From Lingula anatina (Eukaryota > Brachiopoda > Lingulata > Lingulida > Lingulidae): a stretch of DNA of 64,000 nucleotides. Positions 37,101 through 49,000 of this stretch are shown piece by piece. Positions within the stretch are counted from its first letter, which is position 1. Every line of letters starts with the position of its first letter. The position numbers and the translations under genes were made by a program. The stretch is taken from positions 854,730-918,729 of the forward strand of contig NW_019775291.1 of NCBI RefSeq assembly GCF_001039355.2, given 5' to 3'. The notes beneath the pieces were generated by a model. It was not told where the DNA came from. It searched no databases and was given only the letters and a program-made list of their open reading frames with translations.

Positions 37101-40100
37101 ATAAACAATTTAATCTTTAGGTGTTACATCATTCAGTTTGCCTTACAAAAAACATAGAAATTGGCTCAAAATTCAAGATTGGGTTATGATAAAAGACTGC
37201 TGTATTTCAGTGAACCTCCCTCCTACTCTGGCAAAATCCCTGAGTTATAATAAAAGACTGCAATATTTCAGTGAACCTCCCTCCCACTCTGGCTAAGTCC
37301 CTGAGTTATAATAAAAGACTGCAATATTTCAGTGAACCTCCCTCCTACTCTGGCAAAGTCCCTGAGTTATAATAAAAGACTGCAATATTTCAGTGAACCT
37401 TCCTCCCACTCTGGCTAAGTCCCTGAGTTATAATAAAAGACTACAATATTTCAGTGAACCTCCCTCCTACCCTGGCTAAGTCCCTGAGTTATAACAAAAG
37501 ACTGCTGTATTTCAGTGAACCTCCCTCCCACTCTGGCTAAATCCCAGGTGAACAGTGTACGTAAGAACATGAAGATGCAGTTGTTGATCCTGCTGAAGCA
37601 CCCTGGCTGTGTAGAATACCACCCTCAAGTCACCACACTACTCACTGACCTCGGGGCCACACAGATGGAGGTATTGATATGAAACTTGGGCTGTCGTAAA
37701 TATAATAGTGAACCGTCTGCTCAGACTGTTCCTAGTATTAGTTCAGACACATTTGTTATGAAGAAGTTAAAGAAAATAATGCTAAAAGGGGCAACAATAA
37801 AATGGCTAAATGTCAGATATACATTTGATTTTTATTTTCTCAACCAGGTTGTAAAAGCCATGCCTAAAATTGATGAAAATAGAAAAAGAAAACTAGAAGC
37901 TGGTCAACAGCAGGCCAAGAAGGCAAAGATGGAGGTAGGAGGATTTCTTTTCATTGATACTGTGGAATTTTTGGAAAATCAATGGACCTATAATTTATTT
38001 CATTATTTTCATTATTCAGCATTTCTTTTTATTGGAGACTTATCACCATTCTTCAATATTACTGCTGTTGTAATTATGATTTTTTTGTGATATAATCAAT
38101 TAAATGTTTTTTTTTTTCTATGAAGTATGTATTGCATCAGACTTAATGAATGAATGATTTTATAAATAAAATATCCCTTTAAAAACCCTATATTTTTCAC
38201 TATTTCCCCCCTCTTTTGCTTAGACTAAAATAGAAGATGATGATGTTGATGAGACACCATTTGTAACATTGGGTGGTGGGAAGCAGCAGACGACCACATC
38301 CCAGCAGTCGGCCATTGATGTCACAGCAGAGGAGCTGGTGCCGCGGCTGAATCCACACAATGTGGCAGATCTCGTACTTCTCAGCATGGTAAATAGTGGG
38401 CTGACTGATTATACTGAGATAATATTGGTAACCAATTATTCAACCTGATTAGGTTGCTTGGGTATCTCTTTTAAAGGCAGACTAGGTGAGTCTGACAGAC
38501 ATGGTGTTCTTTGGTGTAAGACTCCTCTCCCTGAGGGCTGTTGGCTCTGTAGGTACATTTTGGTCATGTTTTCCTACTCCAGAGGACATGAAATGATAAC
38601 CATTTGGTTTACCACATTGTGGATGACCTGCTGTGTTCATCTTATTTTGTTTCGCTCTCCCAGGTGATGTTACCGGACACCTTGCCTGCCTCTTTCCAAG
38701 CTACATACACCCCTATTGCTGCGGCTGGTACTCAGGCACAGATAAAGCACATGTCCAGACTCCTAGCCACTCAACTGGTGGCCGCGGGCTATGGACATGG
38801 CTTCACTGAGGCCAAGAAACTCCAGGAGAAAGACAAAGCCTCTAGTTCAGCTGCTGCTGACGTGGAGGAAGAGGACGAAGACCAGGCACCTTCACCAAAA
38901 CACACTATACAGACACTTGTAGGTAAGACAGGCTGTGGATAAACTTGTAAAGTCAGCCAACACATTTAAATCATTTTTTAATTGTTCATTTGAATTTATC
39001 AGTACTGTGACATTTTTCTTTATTGCTTCTTTCTAGTATTAATACAGGTGAACTCAAATATATGTTTTAAAATACCATGTATATTTGCCAGGTGGATCCA
39101 CTGCTGCAGGAGTCAAAGAAGACAAAGAGGCAACAAAGAGCATCTTCCTGCCACCTCTGCCGGTAAATCAAAGCTTTGTGTATTGTTCTGTGTGGAATTC
39201 AACAAACAACTTTCAAACAACTAAAAGGATTTATATATTACATTTTTAATATAGGTCATTAGCACCCCCCCAAAAAAAAGATCCCATAAAACTCTCAAGT
39301 ATTTGTTAGCATGATATGTTGCCTACTAATGATTTCAGTCTGTTGCTCCAAATAAAGCTCCTGTAGTATTTTTTATGATTTGTTGTATACCAATGATTTC
39401 AGGCTGTTGCTCCAAAGATAGCTCCTGTAGTATTTGTTATGATTTGTTGTATACCAATGATTTCAGGCTGTTGCTCCAAAGAAAGCTCCTGTAGTATTTT
39501 CTTATGATTTGTTGTATACCAATGATTTTAGGCTGTTGCTCCAAAGAAAACTCCTGGAGGATTGAGACAGTTTAAGTTGGCCAGTGTCACCAAGCCTCTG
39601 AAACCAGAGCAGCTGGATGACATGGCTGCCAGCGCCATCACCAGAATTCTCAGAGCAGACAGTAAGCAACATAAGATGTTTCAGAAATTGGAATTATCTG
39701 CAACTCCATGCTTCATAGAATACTGAACTTCTTCTAATCCTGTAGTGTAATTGCATCATGACAGTGGTTATTTGATGCTCATTTGGAAATTGCAGTGTTA
39801 AAATAAAGTTGTTTAAAAGATGAAGATTTAAAAGTATATTTTACAGTGTTAACTTATATACACAGAATAGGGATATATTTTGCTATCAGGCTAGATGGAA
39901 ATAACTGCATTTGTTAAACCCTAAGTTGTGATATTACAAACAAGTTTTTCCTTGTTTTCCCAGAGCAGTCTATGTCATCAGGCATCCTGCAGTCTAGGAA
40001 CAAGTTGTTGGCAGGACTTGTAGCACAGTTTGGAGGAGAGCTGAAGACCAGTAAGTGGTGTGAGACATGAAGCTCTATGATCTTAGTTTTCACATTGTTC

Positions 40101-43100
40101 TGGTTATCTTGTAGAGGAGTGTTCTGAAAGGAATGGTTTGAACGCTGTACTTATTCTGATCACATTTGACTATATTATGATGGTTTAGTTATGAACTATA
40201 TCAGTGTGTGCTTGTAAGATCCAACTGGATCCTAAACTGAAACAACGAGGTCTTGGGAAATTTTGAGTAATGTTTATTTCAGTAACCAGCATCAGATACC
40301 CATGTGCTTGTAGTCCAATGTTTCTGACTGAAATGAAAAAAAAAGAAACAACAACAAGGCTCATTTAAAAACAAAAGAATTGTTAAACGACAATTGCAGC
40401 TGCAATCAAGAAAGTTAAACTCCCTTATACCAAACAAAAAAAAAGATAAGTCACGTTGTTTCTTTCTGTGTCATTTTACGTATTGTGGTTATTTAGTGTT
40501 AGCTAATAGATATAATCCTATTCACATTATCTTTCTATTCAGTGCTGATAGACTACATATTTGAGGACTTGCTAATAATGCTCATATTATCTTTCTATTC
40601 AGTGTTGATAGACTACATATTTGAGGACTTGCTAATACTGCTCATATTATCTTTCTATTCAGTGCTGATAGACTACATATTTGAGGACTTGCTAATACTG
40701 CTCATATTATCTTTCTATTCAGTGCTGATAGACTACATATTTGAGGACTTGCTAATAATGCTCATATTATCTTTCTATTCAGTGCTGATAGACTACATAT
40801 TTGAGGACTTGCTAATAATGCTCATATTATCTTTCTATTCAGTGCTGATAGACTACATATTTGAGGACCTACGTAACCGCTCTGACCTGGCATTTGCGTG
40901 GCTGTACCAGGAGTATGCCAACTACCAGGGTTACACAGTGACCAGTGGAGAGAAGAAGAGTAGCCATGCCTATGATGAATGCTTGACCAGGCTATTGACT
41001 GGTCTTCTGAATAGACCAGACCAGAAAGAAGGGTAAGTACTCTCCTAGTACTGAATAGACCAGACCAGAAAGAAGGGTAAGTACTCTCTTAGTACTGAAT
41101 AGACGCAACCAGAAAGAAGGGTAAATACTCTCTTAGTACTGAATAGACCAGATCAAAAAGAAGGGTAAATACTCTCCTAGTACTGAATAGAACCAACCAG
41201 AAAGAAGGATAAATACTCTCTTTCACCGCTCTCCCAGAACTTGCATCACACAAACAAATGACCGTAAAGGATTTCCTGTCCTTTTTTTTCATGCATGTGT
41301 ATTGTGTGTAAAATGAGGTAAATGAAATATATAGCTTGGGCATCAGTGGTTTGAAGTATATATGTTGTTTAGTACTTCAAGTGTTGTTGTTTATATTGTC
41401 CACTAGGTTATTCAGTCGACTCCTGCTAGAAGCCCCAAGTATTACAGACAATGCTGTCCATGTACTGAAGAAGTATTGCCAGGATGAGGTAAGAGAGGCT
41501 CAAGGGTGGAATTTGTTCTTGGAAACAGTGTCACAGCATGATTTAATTGAGAATGTCGTCTCAGTTATTGATGAAGTACACATATACATAGAGATTTTTT
41601 TAAGTTAATCTCTCCAATTTGCTCTGACAGTAGCTTTTCTTTTTTGTCTTCTCTGTATGAACTTACACAATGACATAAAACACTATAAGATCATGGTGGA
41701 GTTTTTACTGTGTATGACAATGGTACAAAGACAGAAAATCCCACCCACTTTATTATTCTGTATCCAGTCTAGAGTGTACCTTGGGATGTCCACAGTGAGA
41801 GACCTGGTGCTCAGGAGACCCAATCAGAAAATGAAGTTCCTCAACGCCCTGCTGGACTTTACCTCCCACGAGAAACCAGAAGTGAGGAACATCGCTACCA
41901 GGGTAACCAAGAAACTGTACGAGAGACCTGACCTCAGAGAGCACATAGAGGTAACTGGCAGCCATTGAACTCTTTAGATACACTGACATCAGATATAACT
42001 AGACAAACACCCCCCTGGAGTTTATTTAACCATACTATTTAATCCTGATCATTAAATTCATTAACACTTTTTAGTCTTACTTCTCCATTTTCGTGTTAGA
42101 CAAATAATATTGTTTGGACCAAATATCTATAACTACCAGAGTTATTTTGTAAATTTTCTATATTTTAGCAACATGCTTTGACCCACCTGAGGTACTTAAC
42201 ACAGCCACGACCACCTGCCAAATTATTTGGTCCAAACACTGGGAGGCCAGGTGAGACTAGTTTACAGTAGTAGTGGATTTGGGTTGGATATAAACTGCCT
42301 AGAAATTTTCAGAGTATTAAAGAAGTTGGTGTGTTTCATTATATTTCTGACTGTTCATTTTGATTGTTTTCTAGAATATCAAGATGTCTGGACAGACGAT
42401 AATGCCAAGTTATGTCTGTACCTATACCTGGGAATACTACCTGTCAATGATGCTCTCATTCATGAGTAAGTCCACATTTTCTTTATTAGTTATAATACTT
42501 TATATGTCTGTATTTACACAGCTGTTGTTTTACTGTATGTGATCAATTCTGTTAAAGATATCCACGTGTTTTGAAACTTTATTAATTTTTGGCTCTTTTC
42601 AGGCTAGCATTAGTGTACACAGCCACATCTCCAGACATCAAGAGGACCATCTTCCGTGTTCTAGAAACTCCAGTAAGTTTGATATATTAGATATATAAAC
42701 AATTAGACACAAAATAATTAAAAAGTACATTTTATAAGTAAACACTTGTCACATTTATGTCTTAGTCTCAAATAAAGCAGTTACTTGATATATATATCAC
42801 TGTGAGATATTTGTTGTTCCAGGTGAAAGCCATGGGTATGCAGTCCCCAGAGCTGTTATTGATGGTGGAAAACTGCCCTAAGGGAGCCGAGACCCTGGTC
42901 ACCAGGATAATACACATTCTTACTGACAAAGGTAACAGTTCTATCACATATATGACCCTGGTCACGAGGATAATACATATTCTTACTGACAAAGGTAACA
43001 TTTCTATCACATATATGACCCTGGTCACCAGGATAATACACATTCTTACTGACAAAGGTAACATTTCTATCACATATATGACCCTGGTCACCAGGATAAT

Positions 43101-46100
43101 ACACATTCTTACTGACAAAGGTAACATTTCTATTACATATATGACCCTGGTCACCTGGATACTAAACATTCTTACTGACAAAGGTAACATTTCTATCACG
43201 TATATGACACTGGTCACCAGGATAATACACATTCTTACTGACAAAGGTAACATTACATGATAGGTTTGTGTTCATTGACATTTATGTAGTTGTTATATGT
43301 TGTTTAAGTTGCCTCAGTCACTCAGCATTCAGTCAAGTATTATGAAGTGTACTTTCACTGTTTCAGCTGCCCCGTCACCAGAGCTGGTGGAGAGGGTACG
43401 AGATCTGTATCACAAGAGGGTATCTGATGTCAGGTTCTTGATCCCTGTCCTCAATGGACTGACCAAGGTAATATATGTCAGGTTCTTGATCCCTGTCCTC
43501 AATGGACTGACCAAGGTAATATATGTCAGGTTCTTGATCCCTGTCCTCAATGGACTGACCAAGGTAATATATGTCAGGTTCTTGATCCCTGTCCTCAATG
43601 GACTGACCAAGGTAATATATGTCAGGTTCTTGATCCCTGTCCTCAATGGACTGACCAAGGTAATATATGTCAGGTTCTTGATCCCTGTCCTCAATGGACT
43701 GACCAAGGTAATATATGTCAGGTTCTTGATCCCTGTCCTCAATGGACTGACCAAGGTAATATATGTCAGGTTCTTGATCCCTGTCCTCAATGGACTGACC
43801 AAGGTAATATATGTCAGGTTCTTGATCCCTGTCCTCAATGGACTGACCAAGGTAATATATGTCAGGTTCTTGATCCCTGTCCTCAATGGACTGACCAAGG
43901 TAATATATGTCAGGTTCTTGATCCCTGTCCTCAATGGACTGACCAAGGTAATAATTATTAAAAGTTATGTCTTTTTAGATCCACTAAAAATAAAGTGCAT
44001 ACAAAAGTATGGATCAGCTTTGTACCAGCAGAAAGTGGAGCTAGTGCGTGGACAGATCAGTGGAGAGTGTGCTGTGACTAGCCTTGACCATTGTTCAAAG
44101 TAAAGTTATTATTTCCTCCCCATATACAATTATCATGTTTAACTTTGTGGACGGTCATTTGACCCATGTTAAACCTGCCTCCCTGTTGTTATTGCAGAAG
44201 GAAGTCCTGGGAGCACTCCCCAAGCTGATCAAGCTGAACCCAGTGGTAGTGAAGGAGGTGTTCAACAGGCTGCTAGGAGTGGGAAGTCAGTACTGTGATT
44301 ATAGTTTGAGTAGAAAAACTAAAATTTATGGGTTGACAACTGTTACATGCTAAAGAAACCACTGTGCTAATTATAATTGATGTAGTTTGACACTGACAGC
44401 TTGCATTGGGGAAAATGAAGGTAGAATTTTGTAGCCTATGTGAAATATTTTGTGTTGAACCCTTTATTTACAAATACACACAAATAACTAGTGTTTTTTA
44501 TGTTTGAAAACAGTTTTTTCATGTCAATTGCAGTCTCAGCAGAAACAGACTACTCCAGTCCTCTAACCCCAGATGAACTTTTAATTTCTCTTCACAACAT
44601 TGATCCTGACAAATGTGACATGAAGACAGTAATCAAAGGTAAGATACCAACACACTGGTATAACACTACATTACTATAACATCGGTGCATCTATTTATTG
44701 AATTATTTTGGCTGAAATGTCATTCCATTATATTCCAAGGTGATTAATTCCTTTATTGAAAATGACTCCAGGATACTGAGGACTCGAGTTTACAGTTGTG
44801 ACTATTTGTTAAGGACTCAAGTTTACAGTTGAGACTATGTGCTGAGAACTCGGGTTTTACAATTGTGAATGACATGATCCTTTGTTTCAGCCACCAACCT
44901 GTGTTTTGCTGAGAAGACCATCTACACTCAAGAAATCTTGGCTGTGGTGATGCAGAAGTTGATGGAGCAGAGTCCACTTCCCACATTACTGATGAGGACA
45001 GTGATCCAGTCCCTGACCATGTACCCCAAGCTGATAGGGTTCATCATGAATATACTGCAGAGGCTGATCACCAAACAGGTGGGTGGCACACTCTAGGACA
45101 CTCTTCTATACCTTTATAACTCTTCTAATCTTTTAAGCAAGCTTTTCCCTGAAAGATTTGTTTCCTTTCTACATTTACAGCAGTACTCTTCAAGTTTGAG
45201 CAGATGTGAATATTTCAGGTTTGGAAGCAGAGGAAAATATAGGAAAGTTATATGTTTGATCATGTTGTGAAGTTTTCAGTTTTGGAAGTACTAGGTTTGG
45301 GAAGGTTTTATATTTAATCATGTTGTGAATATTTTAGGTTTGGAAGCAGAGGAAGGTGTGGGAAGGTTTTGTGAAGTGTTGCCAGAGGACCAAGCCCCAA
45401 TCTTTCCAGGTGCTACTTCAGCTCCCTGCCCCTCAGCTGAAGAATGCCTTTGAAGTCAGTCCGGACCTGAGAGAACCCCTCCTCCACCATGTACAGGCTC
45501 TAACACCTCATCAGGTATAAAACCTGAACCAGCACTCACTGGGACTGGCTATTATGTGTACACACATCTAGGAATGTAACCAAGTCTTTCCTTTGATAAA
45601 CCCGTTTTCTGTGTTAGAATTTAAATATTAAATAAATCAACTTTTTATGGCTTGTCCTGACGTAAGTTTTATAAATTAAGTAATCTGTTTTAACCCAAAA
45701 TTCAGTTACAATATCAACAGCCCTTTAAAACTGTAAACATTTCCTCCACCAGAGGGCACATATACCCAAGGCAATTTCGGCCATCTTGGAGCGAGACCCT
45801 CTGGAAGAGCAACGGGCAGCTGAGGCCAAAGCTAAGGCTGAACAGGAGAGGATAGACGCTGAGAGAAAAGAGGCAGAAGAAAGGGAAAAGGAGCGGCTTT
45901 TTAAAGTGAGATGAGTTGCCATTCTAAATAATAAAAAAGGTCCAATTGGAGTTTTTTTAAATGTATTATATAAATCACTTTGCATAAAAATAAAACATTA
46001 TATTGTATTTACCACTTGATTTTGATTTCTTTTATAGAATAATTGTTAGTCTCAGTTCATTCCCTAATTTTTACTATCAATATATTAATTAATGAAAACA

Positions 46101-47979
46101 GTTTTTCGGACTGTATCTTTTACATTAAGTGCATTAGACATTTTCATTTGATTACTTTCAGCAAAAACTTGAAGAAGAAAGACAGAAGCAGATGAGAATA
46201 CAGCAAGAAAAGGCACTTAAGGCAACATCAGAGGTTGGTTGAATATCACTCTAAAATTTATAAAACCTAATGGTTTGATAAATTACATTCATTCTTTTCT
46301 TACCATTTTAAATGAAATAAACATCATCTAATGCTTATTTCTTTCTATTGAGTACATGCATCTTTGTGGTTGTTCCACCCAAGTTTGCTTTGATTTCAGG
46401 CCCAGCCTCCAGCCCCAGGGGAACCTGTGCCACAGCCCCAGGGTCAAGCCATCAGTGTCCTGGGGGGACAAGCCATTAGTGTTCTTGGACAGTCTTTCCA
46501 TAGACCTCCACCTCCCAGTGTAAGGACCCAGAGTGCTCCCAGTGTTAAAACACAGCCTATACCCAGTGTAAAGACTCAGCCTTCCAGTGTAACAAAGACT
46601 GTCCCCCCAGTGACAGCTACTGCAACAGAAACCACAACACAGCACACAGTCTCTGCACCACCTGGTGGGTTTATAGTTACTACATCTTATTTTGTTATAA
46701 ACTTATAAGGCTTTTCAATACCTGGTCTTATTTTATATCTTCTCTAAGTCTTTTTTTTTCTTTTGAGTGAGAATTTGAATACATTTTTTATCTGTTATAT
46801 TATCATTTATTTTAATGCTAGGAAAAAATTCAATAAGCCATGCATGCAATTAAAACCAGTGTATAAGAAAATAGATATCTCACAAAATGTCTTTAAAGAA
46901 AGGTTCCCTTACTTCATAAAAGTAGATGCAGTTTTGAAAGAGAATGATAACCTGCATGTCAAGTTTTAACATCTAATATGATTTTATCTGTTCTTCAGCT
47001 TCAAACCCTTCAACAAGTCTAGTAAAATCTGAAGAAAAACAAGAACCTTCTAATGAAGGAATGGAAAAAGAAGAAAATGAAGGAAAAGAAAAACAAGAAA
47101 AGGAGAGGATGGAAAAAGAAAAATTAGCAAGACAAAAAATAGAAAAGGACAAAATTGAAAAAGAAATGAAAGAGGCTGAACAAAAGAGACTTGAAAAAGA
47201 AATGCAGGACCAAAAAGCAAGAGAACAATTAGAAAAAGAAAGACTACAAAAAGAAAAACAAGAAATGGAGAGAAAAGACAGAGAAGTGAAAGCTCAGTTG
47301 GAGAAGGAAAGACAGGAAAATGAAAAGAAAGCAATGGAATTACTGGAAAAGGAAAGGCAGCAGAAGGAAGAGGAAGAGAAGGCGAAATCAGTTAGGGAAC
47401 AGTTAGATCAGAAGAGAGCAGACCAGGCAGAGAAGGGGGAAGCGGTTGTCAAGGAGACGGAGGAAGTGGTTGCCAAGGAGACAGAGGAAGTGGTTGCCAA
47501 GGAGACAGAGGAAGTGGTTGCCAAGGAGACAGAGGAGGACATGGAGACGGAGGATTCTCAGGTAGGTAGACTAACAGAACAGTTATAGCAAGGATCCTTA
47601 CACTGTTGTATATCAAATATGCACTGTGAGATTTATATCTATTTTAATGTTTTATCTTCTCTTGTGATGTTGACAGTGTCAATACACTGATATCTAATAC
47701 ATTTCTTTATTAAATTGCTCCCGCTCCCGTTTAATAAAGATGAGGCAGGGGTTATAGTGTCGTGCCTTGTTGTCATGTACAGAAGCCACATATGCTAAAG
47801 TATCTTATTTTCACCTTCAGGAGACAGAACCAGGGGAAGAAGGGGAGGCCAAAGATGATAAACCATCCCCAGTAGTGGGGCGAGGGAGAGGGAGGGGTAG
47901 AGGGGGGAAGAAGAAGACAGCAGCGGCTGCTCCCGTCAGGAAGAGCACACGGCAGAAGAAGACAAAAGCAGATGACTGA
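33839..47979 (+). CDS. SYMPK: Symplekin, scaffold of mRNA 3'-end processing
   Basis: Scaffold linking CPSF, CstF and the histone pre-mRNA cleavage complex in the nucleus. 33 exons, all in phase, 1,488 aa (human 1,274): 33839-33928, 34336-34404, 34575-34628, 34926-34999, 35221-35347, 35691-35797, 36018-36081, 36468-36619, 36822-36919, 37516-37670, 37848-37934, 38224-38388, 38664-38922, 39092-39162, 39532-39661, 39964-40050, 40843-41032, 41407-41488, 41768-41950, 42169-42250, 42375-42465, 42603-42672, 42823-42931, 43367-43467, 44198-44285, 44534-44638, 44891-45078, 45338-45514, 45753-45905, 46162-46233, 46400-46664, 46999-47561, 47821-47979. N-terminal HEAT repeats ([33 protein letters not shown]) are the Ssu72/CstF64 platform. 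The C-terminal domain has [24 protein letters not shown] and [18 protein letters not shown]. Eight introns contain repeated splice junctions. The extra length is a charged C-terminal tail. Confidence 0.97.
34101..34152. repeat. (CT)n microsatellite
   Basis: About 25 CT units in SYMPK intron 1, ending at TTTTCTACAG. Together they make a very strong polypyrimidine tract and acceptor with no conserved exon behind it. Confidence 0.97.
35302..35535 (+). repeat. Five 46-bp copies of the SYMPK exon 5 donor junction
   Basis: Units of the form GGTTATACTGTCCATGATAC to GCATTACAG|GTA. The first is the exon end (donor at 35348); four copies follow in the intron with donors about every 46 bp. 46 is not a multiple of three, and a read-through stops within one unit. 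Confidence 0.93.
37180..37550 (+). repeat. Six 62-bp copies of the SYMPK exon 10 acceptor junction
   Basis: Each has AAAAGACTGCAATATTTCAG then TGAACCTCCCTCC. Only the last, at 37516, continues into the exon. The five upstream copies offer decoy acceptors with the same polypyrimidine context. Confidence 0.93.
39335..39570 (+). repeat. Four copies (about 64 bp) of the SYMPK exon 15 acceptor junction
   Basis: ATGATTTCAGGCTGTTGCTC with following CCAAAG codons is repeated; the functional acceptor is at 39532 (ATTTTAG). Decoys carry CAG acceptors that look as good as the functional one. Confidence 0.92.
40525..40870 (+). repeat. Six 60-bp copies of the SYMPK exon 17 acceptor junction, in frame
   Basis: Period is exactly 60 bp. 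Each unit has TTATCTTTCTATTCAG|TG and codons LIDYIFEDL. The last copy (40843) is the conserved exon. Upstream copies remain open in the exon's frame, each adding 20 residues if an earlier acceptor is used. Confidence 0.95.
41000..41225 (+). repeat. Four copies (about 52 bp) of the SYMPK exon 17 donor junction
   Basis: TAGACCAGACCAGAAAGAAG plus GGTAAGTACTC repeats after the functional donor at 41033. Exon 17 is thus bounded by arrays at both ends, built from different units. Confidence 0.92.
42883..43255 (+). repeat. Six 63-bp copies of the SYMPK exon 23 donor junction, in frame
   Basis: Units encode [15 protein letters not shown] and contain the donor G|GTAACA. 63 bp is 21 codons, and the frame stays open through all six to a stop at 43258-43260. 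The conserved exon ends at 42931. Confidence 0.95.
43428..43955 (+). repeat. Eleven identical 48-bp copies of the SYMPK exon 24 donor junction, in frame
   Basis: Unit GTCAGGTTCTTGATCCCTGT to GACCAAG|GTAATATAT. The copies are identical as read, apart from the last, which leaves the array after GGTAATAAT. Each encodes [16 protein letters not shown], the conserved symplekin peptide plus a donor read as VIY. The frame stays open from the exon through all copies to a stop at 44101-44103. Confidence 0.97.
46999..47979 (+). other. SYMPK: SYMPK charged coiled-coil and RG-rich tail (exons 32-33)
   Basis: About residues 1249-1436 are dominated by Lys, Glu, Arg and Gln with a strong heptad-like helical pattern. 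They end in a 24-bp coding repeat (EVVAKETE, three to four copies, 47447-47535). The last exon gives [12 protein letters not shown] and a KKTKADD end. Human symplekin has a different, acidic and proline-rich tail. The reading frame is conserved with the preceding exons, so it is part of the gene. Confidence 0.85.
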
Positions 47980-49000
47980 GCATTGATGAAGTTGTTGTTT
48001 ACACATCAACTAAATCTGAAAAGCTGATTAAAAAGAAATTTCTGTTCATTAAATATAGCAGAGTTGAAAAAAGATCGAGTTTCACAGAAAGCTGCTTTTT
48101 TTTTTTTTTTTTTTTTTTAAGTGGCCATCGACCTTACTATGAATTCAAAAGGAAACCACTAAGAGTAGATGGCAATACATTTGAAATGTTTCCTAGATGA
48201 TAAAAGTAATGTGGCTTTAATTACGTCATTAAAAAAATGACTGCAGAATATCTTTTTTTCTGAAATATTACAGAAGACAGAATGGCAATAATGGTCATAT
48301 TCAGAAGAGCTAGTTTTCTGGTAATTAAGAAATTGAATTTTACCAGTGGGATACAGAGTGTAATATGAGATCTTAAAAAATATTACTAGTGGAATACATG
48401 CAGTGTGTATAATGTGTGTACAAGTGAAGATCCAACTTAAGTACTATTGTTGATTGTCAAAATGCTGTTGCTATGTGTATATGTAGTTACTGATAATTAT
48501 TGTTAAACACATGTACAGACAAACATGTCAAAATAAACAGTTGAATAACCAAAAATTAAAATGTTGACTCGTTATTCTTCCAGTGAATTTAAAAAATATT
48601 TGAATTGATGCCTTAACCATAACACAGTTCAAGCAACATCTGGCAAATTTAAAGAAGTATGAGAATTGATTAAATGAACGGATATGGCTCGTTTGGTACA
48701 AACTAACATTGGATTTAATTTGAAACCTGACAATTATATATTATTATTGTTGAGTTTTTTTGTGCATTTTTATAAGAAAGATTAACAAAAATTATTACAT
48801 AAGAACAAAGGGTGCATTGCATAGTTTCTGTTTATAGTGACAAGTGATTCCCAGTAATTTTACATCGTTATAATTTATGTGCCAAAGATTGAGGGCTGTT
48901 GTCTAGTTATTAAATGGAAACGAGGCTGTGCTTTGGAGATGAGTACCCTGGTACACGAGAATTCACGAGACCCGTTCATCACCAACAACAAGATTTCACT
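47980..49000. other. SYMPK 3' UTR and intergenic region to DPY30
   Basis: Contains a poly(T) run at 48096-48118, AATAAA at 48532-48537, and the DPY30 promoter and 5' UTR towards 49000. No additional coding sequence recognised. Confidence 0.65.
48532..48537 (+). terminator. SYMPK: Polyadenylation signal AATAAA of SYMPK
   Basis: Canonical hexamer 553 bp after the stop codon, the first canonical one I see on this strand. Confidence 0.55.

Noticed and set aside
43297-44103. A 268-residue open frame made of 11 repeats, and its 178-residue antisense partner
   Set aside because: The frame is symplekin exon 24 read through its donor into a 48-bp tandem array. The unit length being a multiple of three keeps both strands open. 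Not an independent gene.
46328-47334. Minus-strand frames of 94-105 residues opposite SYMPK exons 31-32
   Set aside because: These are antisense shadows of low-complexity coding sequence; the plus strand has the conserved splicing pattern and phase.
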